A stretch of 64,000 nt of DNA from Buddleja alternifolia (GCA_019426215.1 CM033392.1:34020814-34084813), one strand, 5' to 3'. Counted from the first letter of the stretch, positions 1 to 12,563 are shown. Notes: generated by a model from the letters alone, not told the origin. Numbers and translations: made by a program.

Positions 1-1469
1 GAATTAAGAGGAATCTATCTCTGACATTAGCCAGTCGGTTAATCTCCTATGGTTACATAGTGAATCGACTTAAGGAATCTTCGGCCGAAGTCTGATATCT
101 AAAGAGGCTTAGGGTTTCCTCGTTTAGATAGTTGAAGTCGATTTCACATAACGTGGGAAACATAGTATTGAATTAATAGAGCTTCGACCTTAGCCAATGC
201 TCTAGATTCAATCCGGAGATTAGATAGAGAGATCTTACTTATGAGAGGATCAAGATCGCAAAAGGCGTATCTTTACTTTCGTTTTATCTAGGTATTCGGG
301 ACCCTATGCTAGGTGGGCAACCGCAATTTGTAAGTGCCAAGAATTAGCTTGGTGACTAATTCGAGGCTTGATTAAATCAAAGGATTGATTTAATCTAGTA
401 CTTTCCATTTTAGGAAGGTACACTAGCACTGTGAGAAGGTGTACTTACTATTAGATAGAAACGAACCTAAGGGGTCACACACTAACTCGAGAGAGTCACT
501 GCTGGAATAGATGTGATTAATCAATTTCGAGGAAATTGAGGGAATTAGGAAAGCTTAGTGCTTTCCTAATATGGAATATAAATTAAATGAAGGATTTAAT
601 TAATTTTACTCATTTAATTAATCTTGTAGAGTTAATTAAATTAATGGACCTAGTAGAGTCCAAGTATTTTATTTAATTGGGTGGAACCCAAGTTAAATAA
701 ATAAATATTGGAATTATTTGGTTGGATTTAATTTGACTTTAATTGGGTTGCACCTATAATTAAATTGAGAAGTCAAAATTAAATCCTAAAGTCCAATTAA
801 ATGGAGTTGACCGATTTGTGAGTGTAAATAAGGGAGGGGGCGATTTTTTGTGTGGTGGAAGAGGAAAAGAGTTTTCCCCTCCTCCAAGTCTTCATAGGAT
901 GAGGATTACTAGAGCGTTTGGGAGAAAGGAAGTTTCCTTTTCCTAATAGGACTCTAGGTAATCTTCACCTATAAATAAGAGATGAAGGAGACTAAAATAG
1001 ATGATGAAAAAGCTGAAAAATCTGCCCCCCTCTCTTAGACCTAAAATCGGCCACCTCTCTCCTCTTTCCAACACGACGTCGTTCTATTCATGTGTTGAAT
1101 TAAACGACTTAGAAAATATTCCTTCCTTTCACATAATCAAGCCTAAGTTAAGCTTAGAATCGTTTTGTTGTTTAGCACGCAAGGCAAGATGATTGGTGAC
1201 TTGAACGAGGTGTGGATACATCTTAGAGATGCGACGCTTGGATCACTCTAAACTGGGAGATACGAAAAACGAGGGGCAATTTCTCACCCAAGGGAAATTG
1301 TGTGGATTTGCACCACAGGGTTGCTGAGATCCAAAGTACGAGGTGAAATGAAATTTCCGAAAGGTATAATTTTGTTTACCTCCTTATCAAAGTCGATCAA
1401 ACCAATTCCATATTCCTGTTTTCGGGTGCTTGTACGTTTACTTTTGTAAAATTTTAATTTCCGCTGCCA
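1..1469 (+). repeat. Probable 3' portion of a copia-type LTR (solo or partial)
   Basis: No protein-coding gene is visible here. A TATA box (TATAAATA, 970-977) follows an AT-rich, promoter-like stretch. The DNA ends at CCGCTGCCA (1461-1469), which resembles the 3' end of many plant copia LTRs, including the terminal CA. Immediately afterwards the minus-strand PMD-like pseudogene sequence begins. I infer an LTR whose left part lies outside the window and whose insertion cut the 3' end of that pseudogene. The left boundary, target duplication and internal region cannot be seen. The short plus-strand frame at 1001-1192 lies downstream of the TATA box and has no recognisable domain. It could instead be ordinary intergenic DNA. 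Confidence 0.4.
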
Positions 1470-3776
1470 CGAGCCACGCGAGGGAATGAGTCAACCCAAC
1501 ATTGTGCTCTAGCCTCTTGGTCGGAAAGATGTTCGGCAGTCTTTGATTCAAGAATCTCAATAAAGGCAGAAGTTTCAGCAAGGGCGGCAGAAGCTTTATC
1601 AAATTTTGCTTGCACACGTTGGTACACTTCTTCCTCCTTGTCCCTTTTTGCTTCAAGCTCCTTCAACTTTGCCATCAAAGGTTCAATTTCCTCTTTGGTA
1701 GTATTCAAAATTGTTGTCGCCTCCAAAACTTGGGGTTCAAGACTACTCTTTTCATGAGTGAAAGATTGAAGATCGACATGAGCCTTAGTAAGTTCGGAAG
1801 AAAATTTGGACCCTATGGCATCCATATCCAGCTTAGCTTGTGCCAAATCAAAGGATTGCACTATCAAATCCTTAACAACTTCATAAAATGTGGAGTAGTC
1901 AAACGGAAAGCTATAAAGCGCTTTTAAAACAAGATTAGCCTCTGCAACCATGAGTTCAGGGAAAGCGGGGTCCATAATTACCAACTTTTTTGCTAAGGCA
2001 TCCTAGATAGTAGACACCGCAGGCTTTAAGGAATCACTTATAGAAGAGGCCATGGTCAGTTGATGCACTTTAGGGGGTTGTATGAGATTGGAACGAATCG
2101 ATGTAATAGTGGCAGTTGGAGGGTCCAATTCTTCTGAAGTACTTTGCCCGTCTGATTGTTCATCTAGCATAATTACATCATCACCCTCTGGAAGTGTGAT
2201 GGATGCATTTTCCAGTGGAGACTCCTTTTCATCTGATATAGTCGAAGGAAGATAGAAGTTTCCAAAAGATCCTAAATATATATATGTGTTATGTGTAAAT
2301 TAAATAGAGGTAAAAGTTGGAAAATTTGACAAATTAAAATTGTTAAAACAACTACATACCGTCAAAGTAACAAGGAAGTGAGTCAGTGTTCTCGACTTTA
2401 TTCCCTTTGGGACCACTCTTCTCGGATATGAGAAACCCTCCCGAATTTGGAAACAAGTGCTCTTTCTTATGGAATCGGAGTCTAAACCGACCAAGCTTTA
2501 AAACCTCAACACCCTGTGCCAGAGTGGACTCTATTTCAGAGGGACTGCACTTTTCAAAAGAAGTCTTCAACTCTTGAAGGGAAGTAAATATTTGCCATTC
2601 CTTGTTGGCACCTAGTACCTCTTTTAAACGACGTATGCCTCTCATGGCTCCATGTTCAACTCGGACTGTCTTCATGCTGTCAGTATCGAAATAATCGGTT
2701 GGCTCTTTGAGATGGAAAAAGTCTACTTCTAAATCTCCAACCAGCTTCCCAACACGCCAGTAAAAAGTATTCAAAACTTCATCTTTTGAAGGGCAAGGAT
2801 GCTTCGAAGGATTCAAAGAAGCCTTCGCTTTCTTTTCTTTGACCAAGTTGTCATGATGAGATGTGACAGCCTTACGTTTCGAAGCCAAATGGGGATCGTA
2901 ACTTAAAACAACATGGGTACTATGATACCACCAATCAGCAAACGCTTTAGAAACCAGACCCGGCTGATCCAAATAGCCCATAATCAAGTGAGATCCGGTT
3001 TGGTGACGCATCATCCTACGCCAATAGGCCTTGATCCCAATTAGTGGCACACTACGGCGCTCGATAGGTGGAAAGGTGCTTGGGCCAAATTGACCAAAAC
3101 CAAATTGGCGACCAAAACGAGAAGGAGAATAAGGTTCTGCAAAAGTCTTACCGCCATAATGATAAGTCAAAACTTCGGGCCTCACTGATATCAGAAAAGA
3201 AAGATGCGTATTTGAAATACGTTTGCCTTACCCATGAAGAGTATCAATAATCTCATTGTCGTGCACGACTTTGCTAAGAGGGCAAAAGGAGAACTCTTAC
3301 TCGTGTTTGAAGAGATCCGCTATGGAACGATCTGAAAAAACACAAGTCCTTTGGTTGCGAATACAAGCTAAAAATGGTGTTGTCTTATCTGGTACGTCCC
3401 TTCGAACATTTGTCTGGGGAAATGCGTAGCAATCCAACCACATAAGTACTGAAATGGAGCTTGCACAAGTTGCTTCTCGGGTTCCAACATCTGGGAAAAT
3501 TGACCAAGTTGGGAGCACAAATAAGCCAACACGGGGACCGCAAGGTTAAAAACTACACCCCGTGCCATTTGGCATGGTAGAAGAATAACCTCCGGACGTA
3601 TCACATTACCTCGAGAAGAGGGAAGAACAAATCCAAAAATCTAACATGTCAAAAATCCGGCTAAGTAGCAAGAATTAGAAATGTCGGCACTGCGTTTGTA
3701 GCCAAAAGAATCCAAATCACTGTGGCTTCGAAGGTTCAAGGCTTCATCAGATACCGATTCCACTACCTTATGACCC
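1470..3776 (-). pseudogene. PMD-like (plant mobile domain) pseudogene, C-terminal half
   Basis: This is the downstream half of a minus-strand gene whose N-terminal half is at 34363-34968; the 30.6 kb nested retrotransposon separates them. Read on the minus strand, 3368-3604 carries the typical PMD-like helix (LAYLCSQLGQFSQML). 2352-3185 is a 277-residue open stretch with a WW-containing segment and a Lys-rich linker. An 88-nt GT-AG intron (2272-2359) joins it to an exon (1470-2271) that ends in a Glu/Lys/Leu-rich probable coiled coil. A TAG stop lies at 2003-2005, and the frame is broken around 3190-3300, so the gene was decaying apart from the insertion. PMD proteins are plant nuclear proteins related to transposon-encoded proteins; whether this one was host or transposon-borne is unclear. 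Its end is cut by the LTR-like sequence at 1469. Confidence 0.6.
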
Positions 3777-3781
3777 GGTAA

Positions 3782-5019
3782 TGTTAGGAAATTTCATGTT
3801 AGATGTTTTGATGATGACAAGATAAGATTTTTTGTTAGACCCCAAAATATAATGTAAGTTTATGTTTCATAGATTAATTGTATAAGAGTTTGAAAGTATG
3901 TAATTTTGTTAGGCTTGTAATTTTTATCTTTGTAGGATTAAATTCAAATGAATTAAATGCCTGATAAGAGCATTAAATGTGATAAGCCAATATGACTTGT
4001 AGACAAGCCACCTTTTTTACTAGACTGTCAGAACTTCAGAGTTTATAGCTGCTCCCGTCAAATCGGTACTAGCAGAAATTCAGGAATGTCAGAGAAAAGG
4101 TATACTCACGCGCCGCGTGAACGGCACACTCTCACATGTGTCCAATGGATAAATCCTAAGAATTACCTATAAATACCTTACTTCCAGCAAACCCTAAAAA
4201 ATAGACAGAGAGAAAAATACGTACATGCACAAGAAATATTTGCTGAAGAAAAAGCTTAGAAATTCCATAGCCAAAATCTTTCAAGTTTTTCGACATTCCA
4301 TACAGTCACAAATATCTCAAATCTCTTCCAAAGAAGAAACCTCAATTCTTACCAAGATATTACAAGTTGTTTGATCTTTCCAAAAACAAACAAACCCTTG
4401 TGATAAAAACCCTCAACCTTTCATCTGAGTGAGAAAGTTGTTGAAACCCCTTACAGGGAGTATTTCTGAGTGAGAGAAGCTTGTAGAAGAAGATCTTCAT
4501 TGGTGCTAACTTTTGTATGATCAAGGAGCCCGAGATCATTTTCGCCTATTTACTATCTTGTAGAAGATTCTGTGTGATTCTTTGATAATCATCTTAATAA
4601 ATTCCCTCCAAGTGAAAAAGGAGAAGAAGGACGTAGCTGGGATTACATCACCCAGTGAACCTTATATATCTTGTGTCATTTACTTTCATTATTGTCTTGT
4701 TTTAATTTTTATACCATTTATTCTGAAAAAGTCAAGCTAATCTGCTAAGCGACTATTTAACCAAAACGAACGTTAAATGCTTTAAAATCATTTCTGCTGT
4801 GCTAACCCTGATTAAGTGATCTAAGCGTTACCCTACTTTGGTAAATTGCTGAAATCACTAAGTCTAAGTTATCTTTACTTAAGCGCCTGACCCAAGCACT
4901 CAGTTTCCTAAGCGTTCTAATCTTTAAAAGTGATACGAAATTTTTTAAGTCGAAAAAGACTTAAGGGTCTATTCAATCCCCCCCTTCTAGACCCTTTCGT
5001 ATGCCACTTGGGACCACCA
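3782..5019 (+). repeat. 5' LTR of SIRE-like element A
   Basis: This 1,238-bp LTR begins TG and ends CA. It matches the 3' LTR at 32917-34357 apart from indels: the 5' copy lacks about 250 bp present in the 3' copy after about 3940 and keeps about 65 bp near 4315-4380 that the 3' copy lost. The word TAAGCG recurs in the 3' part (4746, 4820, 4880, 4910). The many differences from the partner LTR suggest an old insertion. Confidence 0.9.
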
Positions 5020-5021
5020 AG

Positions 5022-5033
5022 TGGTATCAGAGC
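5022..5033 (+). other. Primer binding site of element A
   Basis: TGGTATCAGAGC lies two bases after the 5' LTR. It is complementary to the 3' end of plant initiator tRNA-Met, the usual primer of Ty1/copia reverse transcription. Confidence 0.9.
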
Positions 5034-5140
5034 GGTTGAAGTAGAAACCTAAGCGTTTCCAAGTGTAACTGCTTGTTTAGATCCATTTTTCTAAAACGTA
5101 GTTTTTTTAAAAAAAAAACTCTCTCTCAAAACATCTCATT

Positions 5141-5953
5141 ATGGCTTTTAACAAAATGCCTAAGTTGGTAGAATCAAACTATGATTCTTGAAAACTTAGA
5201 GCATTCGCGTATTTATGTTCATGCGATAATGAAATATGTGATGTAATCACAGATGGCCCCATTCAGATTATGAAAGTGATAACTCGAGCACCTGGAGCTG
5301 ATGAAGCAACTCCAGATGGTTATGTCGAGAAACCGAAGTTAGAATGGACGCCAGAGGATAGAAAAAGAGCAAATCTGGATAATGTTGGACGAAGTGCACT
5401 TTACTCAGCGTTAGGAGACAATGATGCATTGTTCAACAAGATCAAGCAATGTAAAACTTCCAAAGAAATATGGGATAAGTTGGCTGTTGTGTGTGAAGGA
5501 TCAGTACAGATGAAGGAGAACAAGCTCTCCATAGCCATGCAAAGATTCGAGCATTTTAAGATGCAGACTAATGAGACGCTAGAACAATTGGACGCAAGAT
5601 TTAATATGCTCATTACAGAATTAGCGTCATTGGATAAAGAGTTGACCAACAAAGAAAGGGTCAATAAGATATTCAGAAGTCTTCCAAGCAAGTACTTAAT
5701 TAAGACTGTTGCTATGAGAGAATCTCAGACATTGGAGACCCTTACTCCAGAACATGTATTCTCAGAATTAAAGGCATTTGAATTTGAATTGGGTGAAGTC
5801 AGTGACACATCGACTTCAGTGACTAAATCAAGAGCTTTAATCGCTACTACCAAAAGTAAGGGTAAAGCGGTTAGTGAGGTTAAATCAACAGAATCCAATG
5901 AAGAAAAGGAGATGGCTTTATTGGTCAAGAAATTCAAGAAATTTCTACGATAT
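5141..5953 (+). pseudogene. gag: Element A gag, N-terminal part
   Basis: The capsid-like part of the copia polyprotein begins at the ATG at 5141. It contains the usual copia gag helices, such as MQRFEHFKMQTNETLEQLDARF around 5540-5605 and FRSLPSKYL around 5672-5698. The seventeenth codon is TGA (5189-5191) where relatives have Trp (the NYDxWK motif), so translation would stop early. The frame is cut at 5953 after ...KFLRY by gypsy element B and resumes without loss at 21713 with EK. The duplicated target bases are GATAT on the left and AATAT on the right, one mismatch. The zinc knuckle is in the second part. Confidence 0.85.
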
Positions 5954-6880
5954 TGACACGCTAATACCTAACGTGTTTGGATAGCAAGTATACTAGTCGT
6001 GCGTAGTAATAAGTGAACTAAAAGTCCGGGTTGTCGAACCTCAAGGACTAGGTATTTTAGTTTATGATTAACAATAAAAGAAAGACAATTAAAGTAACGT
6101 GCAAGAATTGATTGAATAAACGAAGGATAAAAGAGGAAACGAGCTATAGATTAAAACTCACGTTTGATAAAATGACTAAGGCACATGCTACAACCGAATA
6201 CAACAATGGCCCACTGAAATCACCCAAAATTTTTCACAAAAACAACAAGAAGCCCAAATCTGTAATGTTCAATCCCAACACTCTCAACTCCGACCACAAA
6301 TCAACAAAATCTGGCCACAAATCACGAATACTATAACCAAAATATAGCCCCACACGGCTGAAATATGCGGAAATGATCGGTGGGCCAAGCTATTCACTCA
6401 CCTTTGTGAAGAAAAATCTTGTAAGCCAACGGAAATGGAGCCCCAAACTGCGAGAGAATCGACTGTGACTGTCAATGGCGGCGAAGTGGCGATGATATTC
6501 GACAAAAATTGGTCGGAACCGGCAGTTTTACTGTGGAACTGTGGTGGGAGGCATCGAAAATGAGTGTAGAGAGAGAGATGATGATTTTTTCTGACCTAAA
6601 TCTGACTGAAAAGAAATTTATACCTGAGCGGCGCCTAGGCGCGCGTATGACGGCGCCTAGGCGCCGTAAGCTAGAATGAAAATTTGGCCATTTGACTTCA
6701 GTCCACGCCTGGGTGTGGGATATGCGGCTCTCGGGCGCGGGTAGTACGGCGCCTAGGCGTGGACGAGACCGTGCTTGGCCGCGGGATGCAGTGGAGAATG
6801 TTGAAAACTGGTAAATTAGCTCCTAGGTGTGGACCTTACGACGCCTAGGCGTGGCCATCAGACTGTTTGAAGTCCATTTC
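5954..6880 (-). repeat. 3' LTR of gypsy B (left side, rearranged; inner edge approximate)
   Basis: 5954-6210 is nearly identical to 12564-12820, the outer part of the other LTR. After that the two diverge completely, and the expected inner terminus (CTTATCA on the plus strand) is missing here. The inner half carries GC-rich palindromes around GCGCCTAGGCGC (6631-6642, 6653-6664) and the related CGCCTAGGCGT (about 6750 and 6841). The right-hand limit at about 6880 is a guess from where the A-rich internal sequence starts. A deletion, template switch or recombination with a related family could explain the mismatch. Confidence 0.65.
6631..6854. repeat. Cluster of GCGCCTAGGCGC-type palindromes
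   Basis: Two perfect copies (6631-6642 and 6653-6664, the latter inside a 16-bp palindrome from 6651) and two near copies (about 6749-6762 and 6839-6854) lie in an otherwise ordinary LTR. The same word recurs in the gag region of this element (10882-10896) and at the ends of its other LTR (about 13545-13557 and 21418-21484). Confidence 0.75.
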
Positions 6881-6990
6881 CTATGAAAAATAAGAAAAAA
6901 AAAGGCTTAATCATAAACTAACACAACGAAACAAAAGAAAACAAAACAAACTAAAACAAGAAACACAAAAATACAAGAAAGGAAAGAGAG

Positions 6991-7038
6991 CTTGGGTTGC
7001 CTCCCAAGAAGCGCTTGTTTATAGTCGTTAGCTCGACT
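6991..7038 (-). other. Conserved post-pol block with hairpin, gypsy B copy
   Basis: Read on the minus strand, this 48-nt block just downstream of the pol stop matches the block after gag-pro in element C (17464-17511) with only a few differences by eye. Its end is an identical 18-mer, CTTGGGAGGCAACCCAAG, a perfect 6-bp stem with a 6-nt loop. Its role is unknown. Confidence 0.7.
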
Positions 7039-7050
7039 CGTGATGAAGAA

Positions 7051-9775
7051 TTATGGAGGATCTCGGATGAGGAGGGACACTTTGTCCTTTGGTCCATCAG
7101 TCCCGATATACGGTTTCAATCGTTGAGCATTGGTCATGAACGTTTGCCCTTGGTCAGTTGTGAGCTTGACGGCACCCGATGGATAGACATGGGAAATCAA
7201 GAATGGTCCCAACCATCGTGACTTAAGCTTCCCGGGAAAGAGTCGGAGTCGAGAGTTGTAGAGTAGAACTCTCTCTCCTTCATGAAACTCGCGGGGAATG
7301 ATGTGCTTGTCGTGCCACGTTTTTGTTCGTTCCTTGTAAAGTTTGGAATTCTCATAAGCTTGGTGGCGCCATTCCTCGAGCTCATGCAATTGGAGCACTC
7401 GATTTGTACCTACAAGTGTAGAGTCAAAATTTAGAAATTTAATAGCCCAAAAGGCACGATGCTCAAGCTCAACCGGTAGGTGACATGCTTTACCAAAAAC
7501 GAGGAGATACGGGGACATGCCAATCAAGGTTTTAAACGCAGTCCTATAAGCCCATAAGATGTCATCTAGCTTTAGAGACCAAGCTCTCCTAGATGCATTG
7601 ACCGTTTTTTCAAGAATGCGTTTGATCTCCCTATTAGATACCTCCACTTGCCCACTCGTTTGAGGGTGGTAGGGACTTGAAATCTTATGCCTTACCCCAT
7701 ACTTGTTCAATAAGTGTTCGAATTGCTTGTTGCAAAAATGGGTGCCCCCGTCACTACCGATAGCTCTAGGTGTTCCAAAACGAGTGAAAATTCTTTTCCG
7801 TAAAAATCGAGTAACCACCGAGCATCGTTAGTGGGCAAAGCCTCGGCTTCAACGCATTTTGAGACGTAGTCAACCACAATGAGAATATACTTATTGGAAC
7901 AAAAACTAGGAAAAGGTCCCATGAAATCAATACCCCAAACATCAAATAATTCACACTCAAGCATGCTATTCAAGGGCATTTCATGTCTTTTAGAGATATT
8001 ACCCGTTCGTTGACACCTATCACAAGATCGGACATACAAAAATGCATCTTTAGAGAATGTGGGCCAAAAGAAACCTGATTGAAGCACCTTAGCCACTGTT
8101 TTAGAAGGCCCAAAATGGCCACCTACCGACATGTCATGGTAATGAGCTAAAACCGATGCTATTTCCTCCTCGGGAACACATCTTCGAATGAGGCCATCTG
8201 CACAAATCTTAAATAGATATGGTTCGTCCCACAAATATTGTTTCACATCAAATAATAATTTCTTCTTTTGATGGAAAGTAATATCCGGGGGAAGAACTCC
8301 CTTAACAAGATAATTAGCAAAATTTGCATACCAAGGAGTTAGGTCATCACATATAGCAAATAAGTGTTCATCGGGAAACTCTTCTCTAATTGGTGTATCA
8401 TGCAAATGTTCGGGACTAGGGGCCTCTATCCTAGATAAATAATCGGCGACTACATTCTCTACTCCTTTCTTATCTTTGATTTCGAGGTCAAATTCTTGAA
8501 GTAGTAGAATCCACCTAAGAAGTCTAGGTTTAGGATCCTTTTTGGCAAGCAAGTGTTTTAGTGCGGAGTGATCGGTGTACACAATTACTTTGTTCAAAAC
8601 GAGATAGGCATGGAATTTGTCAAACGCAAATACTATAGCTAGTAACTCTTTTTCCGTGGTTGTATAATTCATTTGTGCATCATTTAGAGTCTTACTAGCA
8701 TAATAGATGGTTTGAAATACCTTTTCCTTTTGTTGGCCAAGTACCGCACCAATCGCGGTGTCACTTGCATCACACATCAACTCGAAGGGCAAGCTCCAAT
8801 CGGGAGGTGCCATGATGGGAGCGGATATCAACCGCTCCTTCAAAATGAGGAATGCCTGCATACAAGTAGATTTGAAATCAAATCGTGCATCTTTCACAAG
8901 CAAGTTAAACAATGGTTTCGCAATTTTAGAGAAAATCAAGATAAATCGCCTATAGAAACCGACATGCCCAAGGAAACTCCTAACGGCTTTAACCGAGGTA
9001 GGAGGGGGAAGCTTCTCAATGACCTCAATCTTGGTTTGGTCCACTTCAATCCCTCTATGAGAGACTTTGTGACCAAGCACAATCCCTTCCCGGACCATAA
9101 AATGGCACTTCTCCCAATTTAAAACAAGATTGGTTTCCTCACAACGTTTTAAAACACAAGTCAAATCATCTAGACATGTATCAAAAGATGTTCCAAAAAT
9201 AGAAAAATCCTTTGAAAGGTGGCCGGGGCATTGCACAATCCAAATGGCATCCTTCTATAAGCAAATGTGCCATAGGGACAAGTGAAAGTGGTTTTCTCTT
9301 GGTCCTCGGGGTCTATGGAAATTTGATTATAGCCGGAGTATCCATCTAGAAAACAATAAAAATCGTACCCGACTAACCTTTCTAGCATTTGGTCAATAAA
9401 AGGGAGGGAAAAGTGGTCCTGACGGGTGGCGTCATTTAACTTACGATAATCTATGCACACTCGCCACCCGGTAAGCATACGTGTAGGAATTAGTTCATCG
9501 TTTGTGTTTTTAATCACAGCTATGCCCCCTTTCTTTGGAACTACATGAGTAGGACTTATCCATGCACTATCAGAGATAGGGTAGATTATACCTGCGTCGT
9601 GTAACTTAATAACCTCTTTCTTGACAACCTCTTGTATTTGTTGGTTAGACCTCCTTTGTGATTGACGTGTAGGCTTGGCGGAGTCCTCCATGAGTATCTT
9701 ATGCATGCATATAGCTGGGCTAATGCCTTTAATGTCCGCAATTGTCCACCCGAAAGCTTTCTTGTTGGCCCTCAA
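7051..9775 (-). pseudogene. pol: Gypsy B pol: RT, RNase H, integrase (broken)
   Basis: On the minus strand the order is RT (9775 to about 9000), RNase H (motif [12 protein letters not shown] near 8770), an H2C2 zinc-binding segment (about 8130-8010) and the integrase core with its C-terminal region (about 7950-7051). The three integrase acidic residues are visible ([20 protein letters not shown]). A frameshift near 7800 separates the first from the other two. In RT, the sequence jumps from NAPATFQR to DFSIFG near 9210; the stretch that normally carries the catalytic xxDD box is deleted and the frame changes there. The enzyme therefore cannot work. The ending ...[11 protein letters not shown]... 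is typical of Athila-group integrases. Confidence 0.85.
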
Positions 9776-10760
9776 AACCCCATGAGTTGTTCCTCTTGTT
9801 CCCCTATTAAAGAAGATGAGACAATTAAGGGCAATGTCTTATTGTCGTTTAAAAACACATATTTCAAATGTAAAGGTAACGGTTTGAGCTCAAAGGTAGG
9901 GGCCTCTTCAATGGAAGGGCAAGGGGAGCCGAGAGGGATCTTTCTAGCCTTCCAACCCTCATAAGACGATAAGGAGGGGGCTGCTCTAAACTAAGCACGG
10001 TTGCCAATTGCTCCTCACTTGCCGAATCAACACCCATGGATTGCAAAAGGCACGTCTCGAGTGGGTCATCTACCATATGTGCCAGAAAAGTCTCACTAAT
10101 CAAAGAGTCAAAGGTCTCAACACGTAAACAAGAGTCGTAATCAGGTGAATGCTTGAGAACTTTATAAACATCAAACGTTACCTTTTCATCTCCCACATTT
10201 AAGGTTAACTTACCATTGGCAATGTCAATTACCGCCTTACCGGTGGCTAGGAACGGTCTTCCTAGGATCAAGGGCACCTCAACATCTTCTTCCATATCAA
10301 GGACCACGAAGTCGACCAGAAAATAGAATTTGTTGACTTGGACAATAACATGTTCTATGATCCCCTTCGGCCTCTTGATTGATCTATCGGCAAGTTGGAG
10401 GCTCATTGATGTCAGCTTGGGATTACCTAGCCCTAACTTTTTAAAGAGAGAATACAGAAAGAGATTGATACTAGCACCCGAGTCACATAGAATCTTCTTG
10501 AATGATAAGGGCCCAATGGTGCACGGAATTGTGAGACTCCCGGGATCTTGAAGCTTTGTTGGCAATTTGTTGAGTAAGACGGCGGAGCATTCCTCGGTAA
10601 GACAAACAGTTTCATTTTCCTCCCACTTTTGCTTGTTAGATAGAATATCTTTGAAAAACTTAACATAATTTGGCATTTGTAGGATGGCATCAACGAAAGG
10701 AATGTTGATTCTCACCTCCCGAAGAATCGCCAAAATACGGGGGGAAACTTGATTCCATCT
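9776..10760 (-). pseudogene. pro: Gypsy B aspartic protease region
   Basis: The minus-strand frame contains the retropepsin-like motif LCDSGASINLF at about 10490-10455, then LQLADRSIKRPKG and LILGRPFLATG, all expected in Athila-type gag-protease proteins. The catalytic DSG is intact. A frameshift near 10740 separates it from gag, and another near 9965 separates it from the RT N-terminus. The protein would cleave the polyprotein in the virus-like particle if it were intact. Confidence 0.8.
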
Positions 10761-12318
10761 CCTTCTTTTTCTTCTTCTGTGCATTTGGGAAGAGAAGACG
10801 GATCTCAATGGGAGGAGGACACGTTGGAGTCGAAGAACTAGGGCCGAAAGAAACATGAGGCGGCACCTGGGCACTGATGTTGGCGCCTAGGCGCGGTGTG
10901 GTTGGCGCCTGGGCGTCTTCATGACGGCGCTCGGGCATCGTCTGCAGTGACACCTTTTCCTGACTCGTTGTGGACGGTACCTGAGCGTCACCTGACTTGA
11001 GCCTAGGCGTGGAAGACAGTGTTGCATCATTTTCCAACTGCTTCCCACTCCTCAAAGAGATGGCATGGCATTGTTCTTTCGAGTTCTTCTCCGTGTCACT
11101 TGGTAGAGTACCCGGGGCTCTTCCACTTACCGCGGAGGATATTTGACCCATTTGTATCCTCATATCCTTCATCTCCATGAACATATCCTTCATCATATTA
11201 CGGAGTTCATTTGTCGACGTATCCGATTTCCTTATATGATCATCAAGTCGCTCGTCGATCATGGGCGGTCTTACTTGCCCTTGCCCTTGCACATTTAGGT
11301 TGCCTTGCCTCGGAGGTGGGTTGTTAAAAGGAGGCCTCAGGTGTTTGTTGTTGAAAGAAGGCCTCGGGGGTTGATAAATGCCTGGTTGTGCGTTTTGTGC
11401 GGGGTTTGGCCTCTTTGGGAAGTTATCGGGTACGTGAAAGTTCCATTGGTGTCGGTTATGATTCCAAACATAATTTACAACTCCAACCTCCGGTTCTGGG
11501 GCAACCACTTCTTCTAATTCTTGCACACAAGCAACCCTTCGATTTGGTAGAGTAAGCTCATCATCATCCTCGGGGTAAAGTTCAACCTCCCTAGCCATTT
11601 GCTCAAGCTTAATCCACACGGTCCTACTATCAAGACCCAAAAGGTCACCACCGGCTCCCGCATTGAGGCGGTGTCTAATCCGAGATCGGACTCCATTATA
11701 CAAATGTTGCACTTGCTCATCTCGTGTATAATTGTGATCGGGGCACTTTCGAAGCATAATCTTGTACCTTGCCCATGCGGATGCTAAGGACTTGTTCCGT
11801 GTTTGTTTGAACCCCTTGATCTCACTTCTAAGCTCGTTGATTTTTGATGGAGGAAAAAAATTATTAAGAAACTCATCTACTAGATCGTCCCACGTTCCAA
11901 TTGATTGTGGGGGCAACGACTTGTACCAAAGAGTCGCCCCATCCTTCAAAGAGAAATGAAATAATCGGAGGTGAATGGCATCAAGATTTCATGGGTTGAA
12001 TTGCATAGTCGAGATTACAGTCTCAAAATGATCTAAGTGGTCATGAGGTGAGTCGCTCGAGTCACCATAAAAAGGCTCCGCTTGAACCATCCCGAACATC
12101 TGAGAAGGAATGTGGAAATGTGGTGTAGCAAAGTCCGGGAAGACAACGGGTCCCGGTGTAGTGTGTACCCGGGGTGGTTGATTACCACGAACTGATGGAG
12201 GAGGTGGTGGAGGTGCCGGTTGCATAGCTTGGAGTATATTTTGCAACCATTCCCTATTTTCCGGGAGATTCATGTAGGGAAAGTTTCCATTCGGATTAGG
12301 ATTGAAATTGTGGGCCAT
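10690..12318 (-). pseudogene. gag: Gypsy B gag
   Basis: Capsid/nucleocapsid-like protein on the minus strand, starting with the ATG at 12318. Residues after the start are Asn/Pro-rich, followed by a retrotransposon gag domain (WYKSLPPQSIGTWDDLVDEF, about 11930-11870) and an Asn/Pro/Arg-rich tail. A TGA at 11989-11991 interrupts the frame where Trp would fit (FNP-stop-NLDAIH). The 3' part (about 10870-11000) contains copies of the GCGCCTAGGCGC-type palindrome also seen in the LTRs. It ends in a frameshift before the protease. Confidence 0.8.
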
Positions 12319-12538
12319 TTCTCGAGCTCGTCTACTAGGCTTAAGAACACGCTCTATCTCGCGCTCAAAATCAAATAGGGGCTAGTTGGATGAGCGGGTC
12401 ATGCACCACAAACCAAACCTATCAATTAACATAAGAAACAAAATTAGACTAATACAAAAATTAAAGTAAAGCAAGAAGTAAACAACAAACTAAGAATTAT
12501 GAAAACGTAAACGAAAATCAAAAACTAAAAATAAACAA

Positions 12539-12556
12539 GTCCCCGGCAACGGCGAC
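12539..12556 (-). other. Primer binding site of gypsy B
   Basis: The minus-strand sequence GTCGCCGTTGCCGGGGAC lies next to the 5' LTR. It resembles the complement of the tRNA-Asp 3' end (the consensus site is intact in element C at 14874), with mismatches at the ends. Confidence 0.75.
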
Positions 12557-12563
12557 AAAAACT

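Noticed and set aside
1610..1927. 105-codon plus-strand frame
   Set aside because: It is antisense to the coiled-coil part of the PMD-like pseudogene.
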